From: Antrihabitans stalagmiti
GTDB lineage: Bacteria > Actinomycetota > Actinomycetes > Mycobacteriales > Mycobacteriaceae
NCBI RefSeq assembly: GCF_016482825.1
Contig: NZ_JAEMNV010000004.1
Location: 633,258-697,257, forward strand
DNA: 64,000 bases
Reading direction: 5' to 3'
Below the pieces are notes generated by a model that was not told where the DNA came from, did no database searches, and worked only from the letters and a program-made list of their open reading frames with translations. Positions 55,475 through 63,960 of the stretch are shown piece after piece. Made by a program: the position numbers and the translations under genes. Numbering within the stretch: the first letter of the stretch is position 1; each line of letters opens with the position of its first letter.

Positions 55475-56431
55475 TCAGGACGCGCGCTGTTCGCGCAGCT
55501 TCGCTTCGCGGGCAAGCAGGCGGTCGCGCTGCTCTTCGAACTTGCGGACCTGACCTTCCAGCTTCTCGAGGAAGGCTGCGAGATCCTCGCGGGTGTTCTC
55601 GCCCTGTGCACTGAAGTCGTTGCGCTCGAAGACGTTCCACTTGCGCAGTACCGGCCAGATGACCTCTTCGAGGTGCTGGCGCAGATCGTAGATTCCGTGC
55701 TTGGCCATCAGCACGCCGTTGCGACGGAAGTTCGGCATACCAGCGCCCGGCATCTGGAAGTTCTGCACGATCAGGTTGATCGCGTTGAGCGCCTGGTCCG
55801 GTGCAAGATCCATCGCTGCCGCGCAGATGTTGCGGTAGAAGATCATGTGCAGGTTCTCGTCGGCCGCGATGCGCTGCAGCATGCGATCGGCGATCGGATC
55901 GTTGCAGGCCTTGCCGGTGTTTCGGTGGCTGACGCGAGTCGCGAGCTCCTGGAAGGTCACGTACGCAACCGAGTGCAGCAGACCTGCATCGACCTCGGCG
56001 GGCGAGGCGAATCCGTTGGTCATGTGCTCCATACGAGCCTGCTCGAGCGCGACGGGATCGACCGAACGGGTGACGACGAGGTAGTCGCGCATCACGATGC
56101 CGTGGCGGTTCTCTTCAGCGGTCCAGCGACCGACCCAGGTACCCCAGGCGCCGTCCATCGAGAAGTTCTCGGCGATCTCACGGTGGTACGAGGGGAGATT
56201 GTCCTCGGTCAGCAGGTTTGTGATCATTGCCGCGCGGGCAACCTCGTCGAGATGTGACTGCTCGAGATCCCAGTCGACACCACCCATTGCGGCGAAGTTT
56301 CGGCCTTCGTCCCACGGCACGTAGTCGTGGGGATGCCATTCCTTGGCCATGGAGATGTGTCGGTTGACGTTCTCTTCTGCGACGGGTTGCAACTCCGTCA
56401 GCAGCTCTAGCTGAGTCAGTTCCCTCGCCAT
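55475..56431 (-). CDS. desA1: Acyl-ACP desaturase (DesA1-type)
   Basis: The 318-residue di-iron protein matches mycobacterial DesA1/plant stearoyl-ACP desaturases. Metal ligands lie in WTAEENRHGIVMRDYL (EExRH) and in IAADENLHMIFYRNICAAAM (DENLH). A conserved opening, HPHDYVPWDEGRNFAAMGG, is also present. In mycobacteria DesA1 helps make mycolic-acid precursors. The C-terminus ends in a charged coiled segment (EEQRDRLLAREAKLREQ). A single gene with terminator behind. Confidence 0.93.
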   Translation of the reverse strand: MARELTQLELLTELQPVAEENVNRHISMAKEWHPHDYVPWDEGRNFAAMGGVDWDLEQSHLDEVARAAMITNLLTEDNLPSYHREIAENFSMDGAWGTWVGRWTAEENRHGIVMRDYLVVTRSVDPVALEQARMEHMTNGFASPAEVDAGLLHSVAYVTFQELATRVSHRNTGKACNDPIADRMLQRIAADENLHMIFYRNICAAAMDLAPDQALNAINLIVQNFQMPGAGMPNFRRNGVLMAKHGIYDLRQHLEEVIWPVLRKWNVFERNDFSAQGENTREDLAAFLEKLEGQVRKFEEQRDRLLAREAKLREQRAS

Positions 56432-56689
56432 TACTTGCCCCTCATAAATCGCAGATTTCGTACTTCTTGGCCCATGCTGGGCTGGCGCATTTTAGGTCAG
56501 CCTACGCGACCGTAGGTCGGTTGTGAAACGCAACCAGCACAGGTCAGCGCTAGTCGCTGGCCTATCGTGCGTGCATTTCACGCACTAGATCGGCGGCCCT
56601 GGATCAGCACGCGACGTCCAGTGTACGGCTCCGGCAGCCGCGGCAGAAGGTGCCCGCGGCCGCCGGAAAACGTGTTCGCTACAGGACCG

Positions 56690-57307
56690 CTATCTCTTGC
56701 CTGCGCCGAGCAGTCCACCGAGAACGTCGCCGATCGCACCGCCGGCGTTACCGCCGAGCAGACCACCGAGGACGCCGCCGAGGCCGCCTGCTGCGCCGCC
56801 ACCGCCGCTCGTTGCACCCTTGAGCAGGCCGCCGAGCAGATCGCCGAGGGCGCCGCCACCCGTCGCTGCCGGGGCCTGTGCCTGAGCCTGAGGTGCGGCC
56901 GCGCCGCCACCGCCGGTGAGCTGCTTGGCGACGTAGGCGAGGACGATCGGAGCGAGGATCGGCAGCAGCTGCTTGATGAGGTCGCCACCGACACCACCCG
57001 GTGCGCTGCCTAGCGTGCTGACAACCTGATTCTGGGTACTTCCGAAGATGTTGCTGACGATCTTGCTGCCGTCGGCGACGTCGACCTTGTCGATGTCGAC
57101 TCCACCGTCGAGCAGATCGCCGTGCTGGTTGAGTGCCGTTTCCAGTGACTCCGCACCCTTCGGATCCTGAGTGTTCGCCTGCAGTCCGCCGACCAGTGTC
57201 GGGACGACGGTCTTGACCGCGTTGCTTGCGGTCTGCTCGTCGACGCCGAGCTGTGCAGCGATCTGACTGATCGGAATCTGAGACATGAGGTCTTCGAGTG
57301 ATGCCAT
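56690..57307 (-). CDS. DUF937-domain protein with Gly-rich C-terminus
   Basis: The 205-residue protein begins MASLEDLMSQIPISQIAAQL and continues GVDEQTASNAVKTVVPTLVGG, the DUF937 core, followed by GSTQNQVVSTLGSAPGG. The last third is glycine/leucine-rich (LGGVLGGLLGGNAGGAIGDV), a low-complexity repeat. The product is probably soluble. Function is unknown. ATG 57307 fits the family start; ATG 57331 would add eight unlikely residues. Confidence 0.85.
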   Translation of the reverse strand: MASLEDLMSQIPISQIAAQLGVDEQTASNAVKTVVPTLVGGLQANTQDPKGAESLETALNQHGDLLDGGVDIDKVDVADGSKIVSNIFGSTQNQVVSTLGSAPGGVGGDLIKQLLPILAPIVLAYVAKQLTGGGGAAAPQAQAQAPAATGGGALGDLLGGLLKGATSGGGGAAGGLGGVLGGLLGGNAGGAIGDVLGGLLGAGKR

Positions 57308-57468
57308 GCGGGCCCGCCTACTCATGGGCATTTATCGTCAAACGCCCCGTGGCGCTGACAATAATGATCCAAGTTGGTTTGCGGGAGGGTTCCTGGCGTG
57401 CGGACTAGGATTGCGCCGAGTTCGCAGCAGTTCGTCCATCGCACGTTCATCGCCGGGAGTGGAGAAAA

Positions 57469-57726
57469 ATGTCGGACCTCGATCAGTCGTTCACACAGGC
57501 TCAGGAAGACGTCAAGAAGCTCACGTCCAAGCCGAGCAACGACGACCTGCTCAGCCTCTACTCGTTGTTCAAGCAGGCGTCGAAAGGTGACGTCGACGGC
57601 AAGCGTCCCGGTCGGCTGGACATGGTCAATCGCGCGAAGTACGACGCGTGGGACAAGCTGAAGGGCACGAGCACCGACGACGCGAAGCAGCGGTACGTCG
57701 ACCTCGTCACGCGCCTGCTTGGTTGA
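57469..57726 (+). CDS. Acyl-CoA-binding protein
   Basis: An 85-residue ACBP with the classical pattern: FTQAQEDVKKLTSKPSNDDL, LYSLFKQASKGDVDGKRPG (YxxxKQaxxGdxxxxxPG), and NRAKYDAWDKLKGTSTDDA (KWDAW-like helix). It binds long-chain acyl-CoA in the cytosol. Bacterial ACBPs are fairly uncommon outside actinobacteria. ATG 57469 follows GTGGAG. Next gene starts 16 bp downstream. Confidence 0.93.
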   Translation: MSDLDQSFTQAQEDVKKLTSKPSNDDLLSLYSLFKQASKGDVDGKRPGRLDMVNRAKYDAWDKLKGTSTDDAKQRYVDLVTRLLG

Positions 57727-57742
57727 ATCTTTCGGGTTTCCG

Positions 57743-58111
57743 ATGACGAATATGGAGCGGCTCGAAGCCATCGCAGCGGAGTTGCCCGAAGCCGTGCGCG
57801 TCGACATCGAAGAGTGGGGCGGGCATCCGACCTTTCGGGTGCGCGGTAAGAACTTCGTCTTCAGTGATCTCGACGCCGTCGGATTGTCGTTCAAGTTGAC
57901 CAAGGACGAGGCCGCAGCCGTCGTTGCGACCGACCCTACGGCCGAGCCGGCAGGCTACGGCTTGGGTCGGCACGGCTGGGTGAACCTGCGAATGGCCACC
58001 GACGCCGACGAGGAACGCTGGGCGCAACTACGCGAGTGGGTCCGGACGTCGTACGCCCTCGTCGCGCCACGCAAGCTGGCTCGTGTTGTCGAGGAACAAG
58101 ATTCGGCCTGA
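57743..58111 (+). CDS. MmcQ/YjbR family DNA-binding-like protein
   Basis: The 122-residue protein is of the MmcQ/YjbR fold (CyaY-like), with VDIEEWGGHPTFRVRGKNFV, FSDLDAVGLSFKLT and HGWVNLRMATDADEERWAQLREWV. The family's conserved Trp/Gly spacing is intact. Its role is unknown; DNA binding was suggested from structure. ATG 57743 or 57752 is possible. The last chromosomal gene before the tRNA-Lys remnant. Confidence 0.86.
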   Translation: MTNMERLEAIAAELPEAVRVDIEEWGGHPTFRVRGKNFVFSDLDAVGLSFKLTKDEAAAVVATDPTAEPAGYGLGRHGWVNLRMATDADEERWAQLREWVRTSYALVAPRKLARVVEEQDSA

Positions 58112-58134
58112 CTCGACCGGTGTTGCGAAGAAAA

Positions 58135-58183
58135 TGGTGCCCCCTCTCGGGCTCGAACCGAGGACCTGCGGATTAAAAGTCCG
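58135..58183 (-). pseudogene. tRNA-Lys 3' fragment (attachment-site half)
   Basis: On the reverse strand 49 nt reproduce the second half of tRNA-Lys: CGGACTTTTAATCCGCAGG (anticodon loop TTTTAA with UUU anticodon and its 3' stem), then CTCGGTTCGAGCCCGAG (T-arm), and a 3' strand ending in CCA. The 5' half (acceptor, D-arm and most of the anticodon 5' strand) is missing; the sequence changes at 58184 to AT-richer DNA. This is the expected product of site-specific integration into tRNA-Lys, the intact gene lying at the other end beyond the window. Confidence 0.88.
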
Positions 58184-58324
58184 TTGCAAATTTTCGTATC
58201 ACGCGGATCTGTGACGTGCAACTGTCTGCCTAATAATACCAGTTCAAGCAAGATTTTCGCATCTGCAGCAAGTGGAGACATTGTGAATCGGATGGCAGCG
58301 AACAGAAACGTCTCTGCCACATGT

Positions 58325-58361
58325 TTGCCACACGAGTGGTTGTGTGTTGCCACACGAATGG
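58325..58361. promoter_or_regulatory. Direct repeats upstream of the HTH/TPR-like regulator
   Basis: TTGCCACACGAGTGG (58325-58339) and TTGCCACACGAATGG (58347-58361) are 22 bp apart (two helical turns); a third TGCCACA is at 58315. They precede the regulator by about 70 bp and are candidate autoregulatory operators. Confidence 0.55.
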
Positions 58362-58431
58362 CGCATGCGCGGAGTACGATCTGCGAAATAGGTGGCAGTG
58401 CGTGCTGCTGAGTGGGGGCAAAGGGGTTGTT

Positions 58432-59733
58432 GTGGCCGCGAACGGGAAGACGCCGAATCGGCGACTAACGGCGCTGATGGTTGAAACTGGAGTCAGCAAC
58501 AAAGGCCTTGCTAGTCGCATGCGTGAAGCGAGTGTGCGTTCAAACGGCGAGCGCATCGCAACCACTCACACCACGATTGCAAAATACTTGAGCGGGATCA
58601 TTTCCCAGCCAGGGCAGCGGAGCTGCGACGTGTTGATTTCTGTTCTGACCGAACTGACCGGTCGCGATCTCATCCCGGCTGACGTGGGCTATCCCCAAGT
58701 AAGTGTTTCGACGCCGCAAGGCCTTTCCAATTCCGATGAAGGCTTCGAAAGCCCACTTGTCATTGCCGCGCGGTTGCAACAGATTTCGTCGACGGATGTT
58801 GACGACGGGGTCCTCGACATCATCGATTTTGCTCTGACCGACATCCTTCTGCGCTACGAGCTCGAAGGTCCTCGCCGTCTGGCGCCGGAGGTTTTCGCCT
58901 TACGTCGGCGGATTGAAGTGCTTCGGAAGCAGACTCGTCATCCCCTCCAGCTACACCGGTTATACGTCCTTGCCGCCAAGCTTTCGGGGACGCTCGGATA
59001 CATGGCTGTGAATCGGGGCCGATTCGGCCATGCGCGAATCTATTGCCGCGAAGCGTTCGGCATCGCATCGTTGATCGACGACTCCGGCTTGCAGGGCTGG
59101 ATCCGCGGAACCGAAAGCTTCTGCGCCTACTACGTGGGAGATTTCAAACAAGCTGCGGATCTCGCACGTGATGGTGTTCGATATGCCGGCAATGGCCCGC
59201 AGTCTGTCCGGCTCTACTCGAACGGTCTTGCGCGGGCCTTGGGGAAGCTCGGCGATGCTGATGGGGTCGAGGAAGTGATCGCGGTAGCTATGTCGCTCTC
59301 AACGATGCATAGCCCTTCGGAGGGGCTCACTCCGGCATTGACATTCGATTCGTACGGTGCCGCGAGGCTGGCCGCGAACGCAGCGACTGCGTTTCTTTCT
59401 GCTGGCAAGTTCGACCGGACCCTGGACTATGGGCAGGATGTCGAAAAGCTCGTCAATGAGTCTGATTCTGTATGGAGCAGATCGCTCGTGCGACTCGATA
59501 TGGCAACGGCACTAATTCGTTCCAGCCGGCCGGACGTCGAACAGGCGATGCAACTGGGGCACGAAGCCCTGATGGCATCGGACGACCGCCCAATCCGATC
59601 TGTCTGGCAGCGTGCCCACGAGCTGGGTGCGGTCGCGAAATCGGTCAAAGTACCTGAGGTCAAGGACTATTCAGACGCATTACGTGAGTGGTCGACCCGG
59701 GCGAAGGAGTTTTCAGCACTGGCCGCTCCGTAG
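58432..59733 (+). CDS. XRE-like HTH regulator with helical-repeat C-terminus
   Basis: The 433-residue protein has an N-terminal helix-turn-helix of the type seen in actinomycete NsdA/XRE-TPR regulators (NRRLTALMVETGVSNKGLAS, then THTTIAKYLSGI) and an all-helical remainder with repeats like LYVLAAKLSGTLGYMAVNRG and FSAYYVGDFKQAADLARDGV, consistent with TPR pairs. GTG 58432 follows an AAAGGGG site. It opens the element next to the attachment site, and direct repeats stand at its promoter, so it may control excision. Its 3' end overlaps the convergent 2H-phosphoesterase gene by 67 bp. Confidence 0.72.
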   Translation: MAANGKTPNRRLTALMVETGVSNKGLASRMREASVRSNGERIATTHTTIAKYLSGIISQPGQRSCDVLISVLTELTGRDLIPADVGYPQVSVSTPQGLSNSDEGFESPLVIAARLQQISSTDVDDGVLDIIDFALTDILLRYELEGPRRLAPEVFALRRRIEVLRKQTRHPLQLHRLYVLAAKLSGTLGYMAVNRGRFGHARIYCREAFGIASLIDDSGLQGWIRGTESFCAYYVGDFKQAADLARDGVRYAGNGPQSVRLYSNGLARALGKLGDADGVEEVIAVAMSLSTMHSPSEGLTPALTFDSYGAARLAANAATAFLSAGKFDRTLDYGQDVEKLVNESDSVWSRSLVRLDMATALIRSSRPDVEQAMQLGHEALMASDDRPIRSVWQRAHELGAVAKSVKVPEVKDYSDALREWSTRAKEFSALAAP

Positions 59734-60443
59734 TGCGCCGAGTTGGCATCCCGCAGAACGACTTTGTGGCGATTTGCCCACCGATACTGCTGGCCCTCCC
59801 GACGAACTTCGACGAGATCTACGCTCGACACCAGCACAACTACTGGCGGAAGCGACCGCAGTTGCTCCACACGCTCCACGAGTTCATCCGTAGGGCGTCT
59901 GCAATTGCTATATGCGATGCCGAGATGTGGGCGGAACAAGCTCGTATCCACAGGACTCGCGCCCGGGCGGAGGCTCGCCTTTGCGAGTTCGTGGTGGAGG
60001 CGAAACAGGTCGGTCCACGGTGTAACCGAAAACCTCGCTGCACCCCTCGAGCCAGCTAATGGACCGATCGTGATGGAAAACGCGTCCATCGATTCGAGAC
60101 GTTCTGCAGCATCCGCGGCGATGGCGTCTAGTTCGAATCTCGAGACCGCGGCCGACGGCCCGACCTTTAACACTGTCATGTGCAAGCCGTCTACCGGCAC
60201 TGGGTCGAGGTAGTCAGTCGGCAAGGCCGCCTGGCAGCGTCGGGCGAGATTCGCGAGCTCGCCGTCATCAAACGTTAGGTACCAGTAGTAAGCCGAGTAG
60301 TTGTCATCCCAATTCCTAAGGGACCAATGATCGTCGAGCGTCGCCACGCCGCGAAACGCGGCCCAGTCGTTGCGGCGGATTTCGCCGGCGTCAGAAAGCG
60401 AAGTGGGGAGCGACGTAGGAAACGCATGTCGTGTTGGCATCAT
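59667..60443 (-). CDS. 2H-phosphoesterase / 2'-5' RNA ligase-like protein
   Basis: The 258-residue protein has the two histidine motifs of the 2H superfamily: GLHMTVLKVG (HMT, His88) and FRPHLGIAYSN (His173, with Gly where Ser or Thr is usual). The surrounding pattern fits LigT/2'-5' RNA ligase-like enzymes. The first 40 residues form a separate helical leader. The missing hydroxyl in the second motif raises doubt about full catalysis. Members hydrolyse cyclic phosphodiesters, including 2'-5' oligoadenylates and, in some phages, defence signalling nucleotides; the role here is unknown. ATG 60443 or 60440. Confidence 0.7.
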   Translation of the reverse strand: MMPTRHAFPTSLPTSLSDAGEIRRNDWAAFRGVATLDDHWSLRNWDDNYSAYYWYLTFDDGELANLARRCQAALPTDYLDPVPVDGLHMTVLKVGPSAAVSRFELDAIAADAAERLESMDAFSITIGPLAGSRGAARFSVTPWTDLFRLHHELAKASLRPGASPVDTSLFRPHLGIAYSNCRRPTDELVERVEQLRSLPPVVVLVSSVDLVEVRREGQQYRWANRHKVVLRDANSAHYGAASAENSFARVDHSRNASE

Positions 60444-60699
60444 CTGTTCCAGTTTCTCCCGCGCTCCGAGGTCGGCCCACGCGCTTACGAATCCTCAGAT
60501 CGTACGAGGGCTTCGTCGCCGAGTCTACGGTGTACGCGTTCCCCTCGCCTTTCCGCGTGAAGCGAACGGCCTGGTCGGGGTTTTGTGTGCCCCCAGGCGC
60601 GTCGAGTGCCCCACTGTGTGCACTGTCGTGTGACGGAGATCGTCAGTTTCATTGGGTTGCAAGGTGTTTCCGCTGCAATCAATCCAAGGAGCGAATTCG

Positions 60700-60939
60700 A
60701 TGGCTCATTCGAAGAAGTACCCCGATGGTCGCCACAGCTCGCCCGGCGATCCGTCGCTGGTAAGTCTGCAGGAAGGCGCGCAAACGGTCGGTGTCTGCGT
60801 GAAGACGTTGCGAAATTGGATTTCGGAAGGCCGGCTCACCGGCTACCGGCTGGGTCCGCGCGCCATCCGCATCGATCGAAACGAGCTGTTCGCTCTCGCG
60901 CGTCCACTCGCGGACTCGCACACCCGCGGAGTGGCGTGA
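60700..60939 (+). CDS. Excisionase-type HTH protein
   Basis: The 79-residue protein has a MerR/excisionase HTH: SLQEGAQTVGVCVKTLRNWI then SEGRLTGYRLGPRAIRIDRN, the typical helix-turn-helix and wing. ATG 60700 follows an AAGGAG site. It heads a run of overlapping genes and could be the recombination directionality factor of the element. Confidence 0.8.
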   Translation: MAHSKKYPDGRHSSPGDPSLVSLQEGAQTVGVCVKTLRNWISEGRLTGYRLGPRAIRIDRNELFALARPLADSHTRGVA

Positions 60940-61094
60940 TGAACGCCCGAGTGTTCTTCGCCGCGGTGCTGATCGCTGCGTGGCTATTGGTCAGGATTCC
61001 CGGGGCCGTGCTCGCGGCGGCGTTGCTACTGGTATGGCGGCGGTATGGTCCGCATCCTTACGGTCGCCCCTTCTTCGGTCAAGGCCGGCGATGA
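60939..61094 (+). CDS. Small hydrophobic protein (51 residues)
   Basis: The product has a strongly hydrophobic middle, VFFAAVLIAAWLLV and VLAAALLLVWRRYG, then a basic tail. One or two membrane spans. ATG 60939 overlaps the excisionase stop by one base and its stop overlaps the next gene (ATGA), which supports translation. Unrecognised family. Confidence 0.6.
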   Translation: MNARVFFAAVLIAAWLLVRIPGAVLAAALLLVWRRYGPHPYGRPFFGQGRR

Positions 61095-61555
61095 CCGGCA
61101 CTCACCGCGTGTCGCGTCTCCGGATAACCGATGACGCGATGACGAGCAACATCAGTGATCACACCGCGAAACGCTTGGCGAGAGGCGACGACCGGTGGTT
61201 GGTGTCTTGGCTTCATGACCGGCAGGTGAGCCGCGATCAGGCGATCTCGGCAATGACGATCGCCGGAATCGTTGCTACAGAGAAGAATCCGGAGCGAGAC
61301 CACAGGCTTTGGTCGTTTATCGACAACCTCGCCTGCGAACTCGGCATGAGGGCCTCAGATGCGATCGTCCAGGCATCTACCGACCCGACCGCGGAACGGT
61401 CAGAGGCCGACATAAACGAAGTCGGCGATCCGGACCAGGTGCTGACGAGCGAACCGTTTGACGAGTCCGATCAACTCCCAATGTTCCCTTCGCTCCGCGC
61501 GGGTCACGCCTTCGACGTCCAGCCGCAGGAATCGAACTCGGGGCGCGAGCGATGA
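61091..61555 (+). CDS. Hypothetical element protein
   Basis: The 154-residue soluble protein is helical in its first 90 residues (HTAKRLARGDDRWLVSWLHD, QAISAMTIAGIVA) and acidic after that (SEADINEVGDPDQV). I recognise no family. ATG 61091 overlaps the previous stop; its own stop overlaps a short frame at 61552. Confidence 0.55.
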   Translation: MTGTHRVSRLRITDDAMTSNISDHTAKRLARGDDRWLVSWLHDRQVSRDQAISAMTIAGIVATEKNPERDHRLWSFIDNLACELGMRASDAIVQASTDPTAERSEADINEVGDPDQVLTSEPFDESDQLPMFPSLRAGHAFDVQPQESNSGRER

Positions 61556-61791
61556 TCACGCGAGAGCAGCGCGCGCGTTTCGGCTTGGCACGTGTTGGCA
61601 CGCCACCGTCGAATCTGCCGTACCCAGTACTGTCCTCATTTTCTGTAAATCATGGTGAACGGTACGCGGCACATCGGGCGTCGTTACACCACTCAAGGCG
61701 GTTTAGCCCATCGAGCGGTGGGCAACGACAATCGGACCCAGCTCGTCGCGATCGCGACATCGCCGGTCTTGGTGCCGCACATGACCGCTAG
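61552..61791 (+). CDS. Doubtful short frame overlapping the DUF2637 gene
   Basis: ATG 61552 overlaps the previous stop (ATGA), as for other genes in this run, and the first 33 codons look acceptable. Beyond 61652 the composition becomes Arg/Ser/His-rich and third-position GC falls, while the DUF2637 frame looks better there. It may be a short or decayed gene whose end has been lost. Confidence 0.3.
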   Translation: MITREQRARFGLARVGTPPSNLPYPVLSSFSVNHGERYAAHRASLHHSRRFSPSSGGQRQSDPARRDRDIAGLGAAHDR

Positions 61792-62542
61792 TCGAGCTCG
61801 CCCTCTCCGGATGGCAACCATCTCCGCTGTCGGCTTGACCGTCGCGATCGCCACAGGCGCCTTTGTGCTCTCATTCGCGGCACTGTCGGACTTGGCCGTG
61901 CAAGCCGGCCAACCGCGTCATCTCGCATGGATTTGGCCAGTCATCGTCGACGGAGCGATCCTGCAGTCGACCATCAGCGTGGTGACTCTCGCCCGCCTCG
62001 AAAGCGGTAAACCTGCGCTGCGCTTCTTCTGGATGGTCCTCGCGAGCACAGCCAGTGTCTCAGTGGCCGGCAACGCCTTCCACGCCGGAATATCGTCTGG
62101 CCGCACGCTGGCACCGTTGGTCAGCGCGGCCGTTGCAACTGTCGCACCAGTAAGCCTTCTCGCTGCTACACACGGGATTGCGCTCCTGGTCCGGGTCACC
62201 CAGCAGGCTGAACCGATGCCGATCAACGACCAACCGATTACGGATCGACGCCCGACGAAGCAGAGATCGCCAAAGGCAAGTAATGCCGACGGCAATCGAT
62301 CGCCTAGCCGAGCCCAACCGAGCCCGAACCTACCGGCGAGTGCATCGGATCTACACGCCTCGAATGATGACCCGGCCAAGGTCGCCGCAGCGCTGAAAGC
62401 GGAGGGCTGGTCCCATCGGCGGATCGGCGTCCGGCTTGGTGTGCATCACAAGACGGTCGGCCGGATGTTGCAAAAGGCACCGCAGCCCGCTGACGTCCCA
62501 ACTCCCACCGCTCTTCGAAATATTTCGACCGCACATGTGTAG
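61652..62542 (+). CDS. DUF2637 membrane protein with C-terminal HTH
   Basis: The 296-residue protein has four membrane helices (e.g. VGLTVAIATGAFVLSFAALS, HLAWIWPVIVDGAILQSTIS) of the DUF2637 (SpdA-like, plasmid-spread) type. After a Pro/Ser-rich linker come AAALKAEGWSHRRIGVRLGV and HHKTVGRMLQK, a helix-turn-helix. Such a membrane-tethered DNA-binding protein is common in actinomycete plasmids and elements. A start at 61652 follows an in-frame stop and has no ribosome site; ATG 61781 is an alternative. Confidence 0.78.
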   Translation: MVNGTRHIGRRYTTQGGLAHRAVGNDNRTQLVAIATSPVLVPHMTASRARPLRMATISAVGLTVAIATGAFVLSFAALSDLAVQAGQPRHLAWIWPVIVDGAILQSTISVVTLARLESGKPALRFFWMVLASTASVSVAGNAFHAGISSGRTLAPLVSAAVATVAPVSLLAATHGIALLVRVTQQAEPMPINDQPITDRRPTKQRSPKASNADGNRSPSRAQPSPNLPASASDLHASNDDPAKVAAALKAEGWSHRRIGVRLGVHHKTVGRMLQKAPQPADVPTPTALRNISTAHV

Positions 62543-62577
62543 CGAAACATCAGTATTCATTCAGAAGGGACAAGGGC

Positions 62578-62787
62578 ATGAGCCATCCACCGACCGAACG
62601 AGACATGCTGACCGCCAACGAAGTCCGCGAAATCACCGGCGTGCCGGTCTCGACTCTGCACGACTGGGCTTCGAAGAGGGAGCGTGGACTCGATGCACCC
62701 GGGCCGCACCATTTGCGTTTGAGCGTGCGCCATCGCCGGTGGGCCAGGCGTGACGTGTACGCCTGGCTTGAATCTGCACGAGTGTGA
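62578..62787 (+). CDS. Second excisionase/MerR-type HTH protein
   Basis: The 69-residue protein has MLTANEVREITGVPVSTLHD then WASKRERG and HHLRLSVRHRRWARRDVYAWL, a MerR-like winged HTH. A GGGACAAGGG site precedes ATG 62578. It could be a second directionality factor or a small transcriptional regulator. Confidence 0.78.
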   Translation: MSHPPTERDMLTANEVREITGVPVSTLHDWASKRERGLDAPGPHHLRLSVRHRRWARRDVYAWLESARV

Positions 62788-62794
62788 TTAATCA

Positions 62795-63622
62795 ATGAGC
62801 TGGAAAGCGGTTGATTGGGCGACCGACGCGGACGTCGGTTCGCCGACACTGAAGTTGATTCTGATCTTGCTGGCGAACAAAGCAGACGAGCGATTCTCCT
62901 GTTTTCCGTCGATCCGGACGCTGATGGCTGAGTCGGGCGCGGGCAGAAGCACGGTCCTTCGTGCCCTCAAGACGTTGGAGGCCGGCGGGCTGGTCACCAG
63001 GCGTGCCCAATTCCACGACTCGGGAGCACAGCGGTCGAGTCGATACTTCCTCAACCACCCTGACGCGCCGCATGTTTCACCCCGTCCCGATTCGACACCC
63101 CCCGGTCCCAATTCGAAACTCCGCCCGGTTCGCCGTGAAACGGAGGGGGTGTCATATCGAGACCCCACGGGAGAACCGGTGGTGGACCCCATTAACCCCT
63201 CAATAGAACCTCCATCCGAATCCAGTGACGCCGCGGTCGAACTTCTCCAGAGACTCCCGCCCCCGTGGACGGTTGGTCGAAGGGATCGACTTCTACTGGC
63301 ACCGAAGATCAGCGCTGCGCTTCGCGCTGGCTGGGACGCAAAGCACCTTGCGGACTATTTGGCGAAAAACCCAACAGGTGTGCGCTTTCCCGCTCGGGTA
63401 CTCCTCGCGCGACTCGCGGATCTTCCTGCGCCGCCGACGTATTCGAGGAAGCACTCGAACTCCGGATTCCCGTGGTGCGGTGAGTGCGAAGACTCCCTGT
63501 CGAGAACAGTCACGGTTGTGCAGGCAGACGGTTCGGATCGTGCTTCCTTTTGTCCACGATGCAGTCCGCAGGCGCAAATTCGTACTGGAAAATCGTTGCT
63601 GACGCCAGTCCGCCACGAGTAA
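62795..63622 (+). CDS. Winged-helix protein with C-terminal zinc-ribbon-like motif
   Basis: The 275-residue protein starts with a winged helix typical of phage and plasmid replication or regulation proteins: LKLILILLANKADERFSCFP, SIRTLMAESGAGRSTVLRAL and KTLEAGGLVTRRA. The C-terminal part has CxxC...CxxC spacing (WCGECEDS and FCPRC), a zinc ribbon. A role in replication or control of the element is inferred. ATG 62795 lies 7 bp after the previous gene. Beyond it I see no gene to 63883. Confidence 0.75.
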   Translation: MSWKAVDWATDADVGSPTLKLILILLANKADERFSCFPSIRTLMAESGAGRSTVLRALKTLEAGGLVTRRAQFHDSGAQRSSRYFLNHPDAPHVSPRPDSTPPGPNSKLRPVRRETEGVSYRDPTGEPVVDPINPSIEPPSESSDAAVELLQRLPPPWTVGRRDRLLLAPKISAALRAGWDAKHLADYLAKNPTGVRFPARVLLARLADLPAPPTYSRKHSNSGFPWCGECEDSLSRTVTVVQADGSDRASFCPRCSPQAQIRTGKSLLTPVRHE

Positions 63623-63883
63623 GCAGTGATGGGAAAATCACACAAGGCATATTGAATCTCGGCGCGAGGTTCGACGTCGTCCGGCCTCACAGCAAATCGG
63701 TTCAAGCACACAATCGTCCGCCATCGATGTTGCCCGATAGGTATCGGCGTCCCAATGTCGATGGCCACGAAATTCCCCGGGGGTTGCCGTCACACAATTC
63801 CTCACGTTCGGCGCTCCTGTAGTGAGGGTAGGTGGGTGTGCGGTCTGGTGTCAGGTAGTGGCGCCGGGTCGTTTGCGTGTCGT
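63623..63883. other. Intergenic stretch with no supported gene
   Basis: Short frames in both directions here lack ribosome sites and coding character. If an insertion sequence begins nearby, its terminus may be close to the TGTAGTGAGGG at 63819, but that is uncertain. Confidence 0.5.
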
Positions 63884-63960
63884 CTGCCATGAGCATGGGA
63901 CCGCTGTGAGCTGATTTCTGCCAGGTGCATGGGACCACCTGGATTGCCAGTTATGGGACC
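63884..63960. repeat. Three spaced repeats ending ATGGGACC, IS21-type terminus candidate
   Basis: CTGCCATGAGCATGGGACC (63884-63902), CTGCCAGGTGCATGGGACC (63918-63936) and the shorter TTGCCAGTTATGGGACC (about 63944-63960) repeat at 34- and 24-bp steps. Spaced direct repeats of this kind occur at IS21-family ends as transposase sites. The transposase gene would lie to the right, outside the window. Confidence 0.5.

Noticed and set aside
60431..60763. 110-residue frame before the excisionase-type gene
   Set aside because: No ribosome site, odd composition and overlap with the better-supported gene at 60700.
63702..63938. Reverse-strand frame over the ATGGGACC repeats
   Set aside because: It runs through the repeats and has no recognisable domain.
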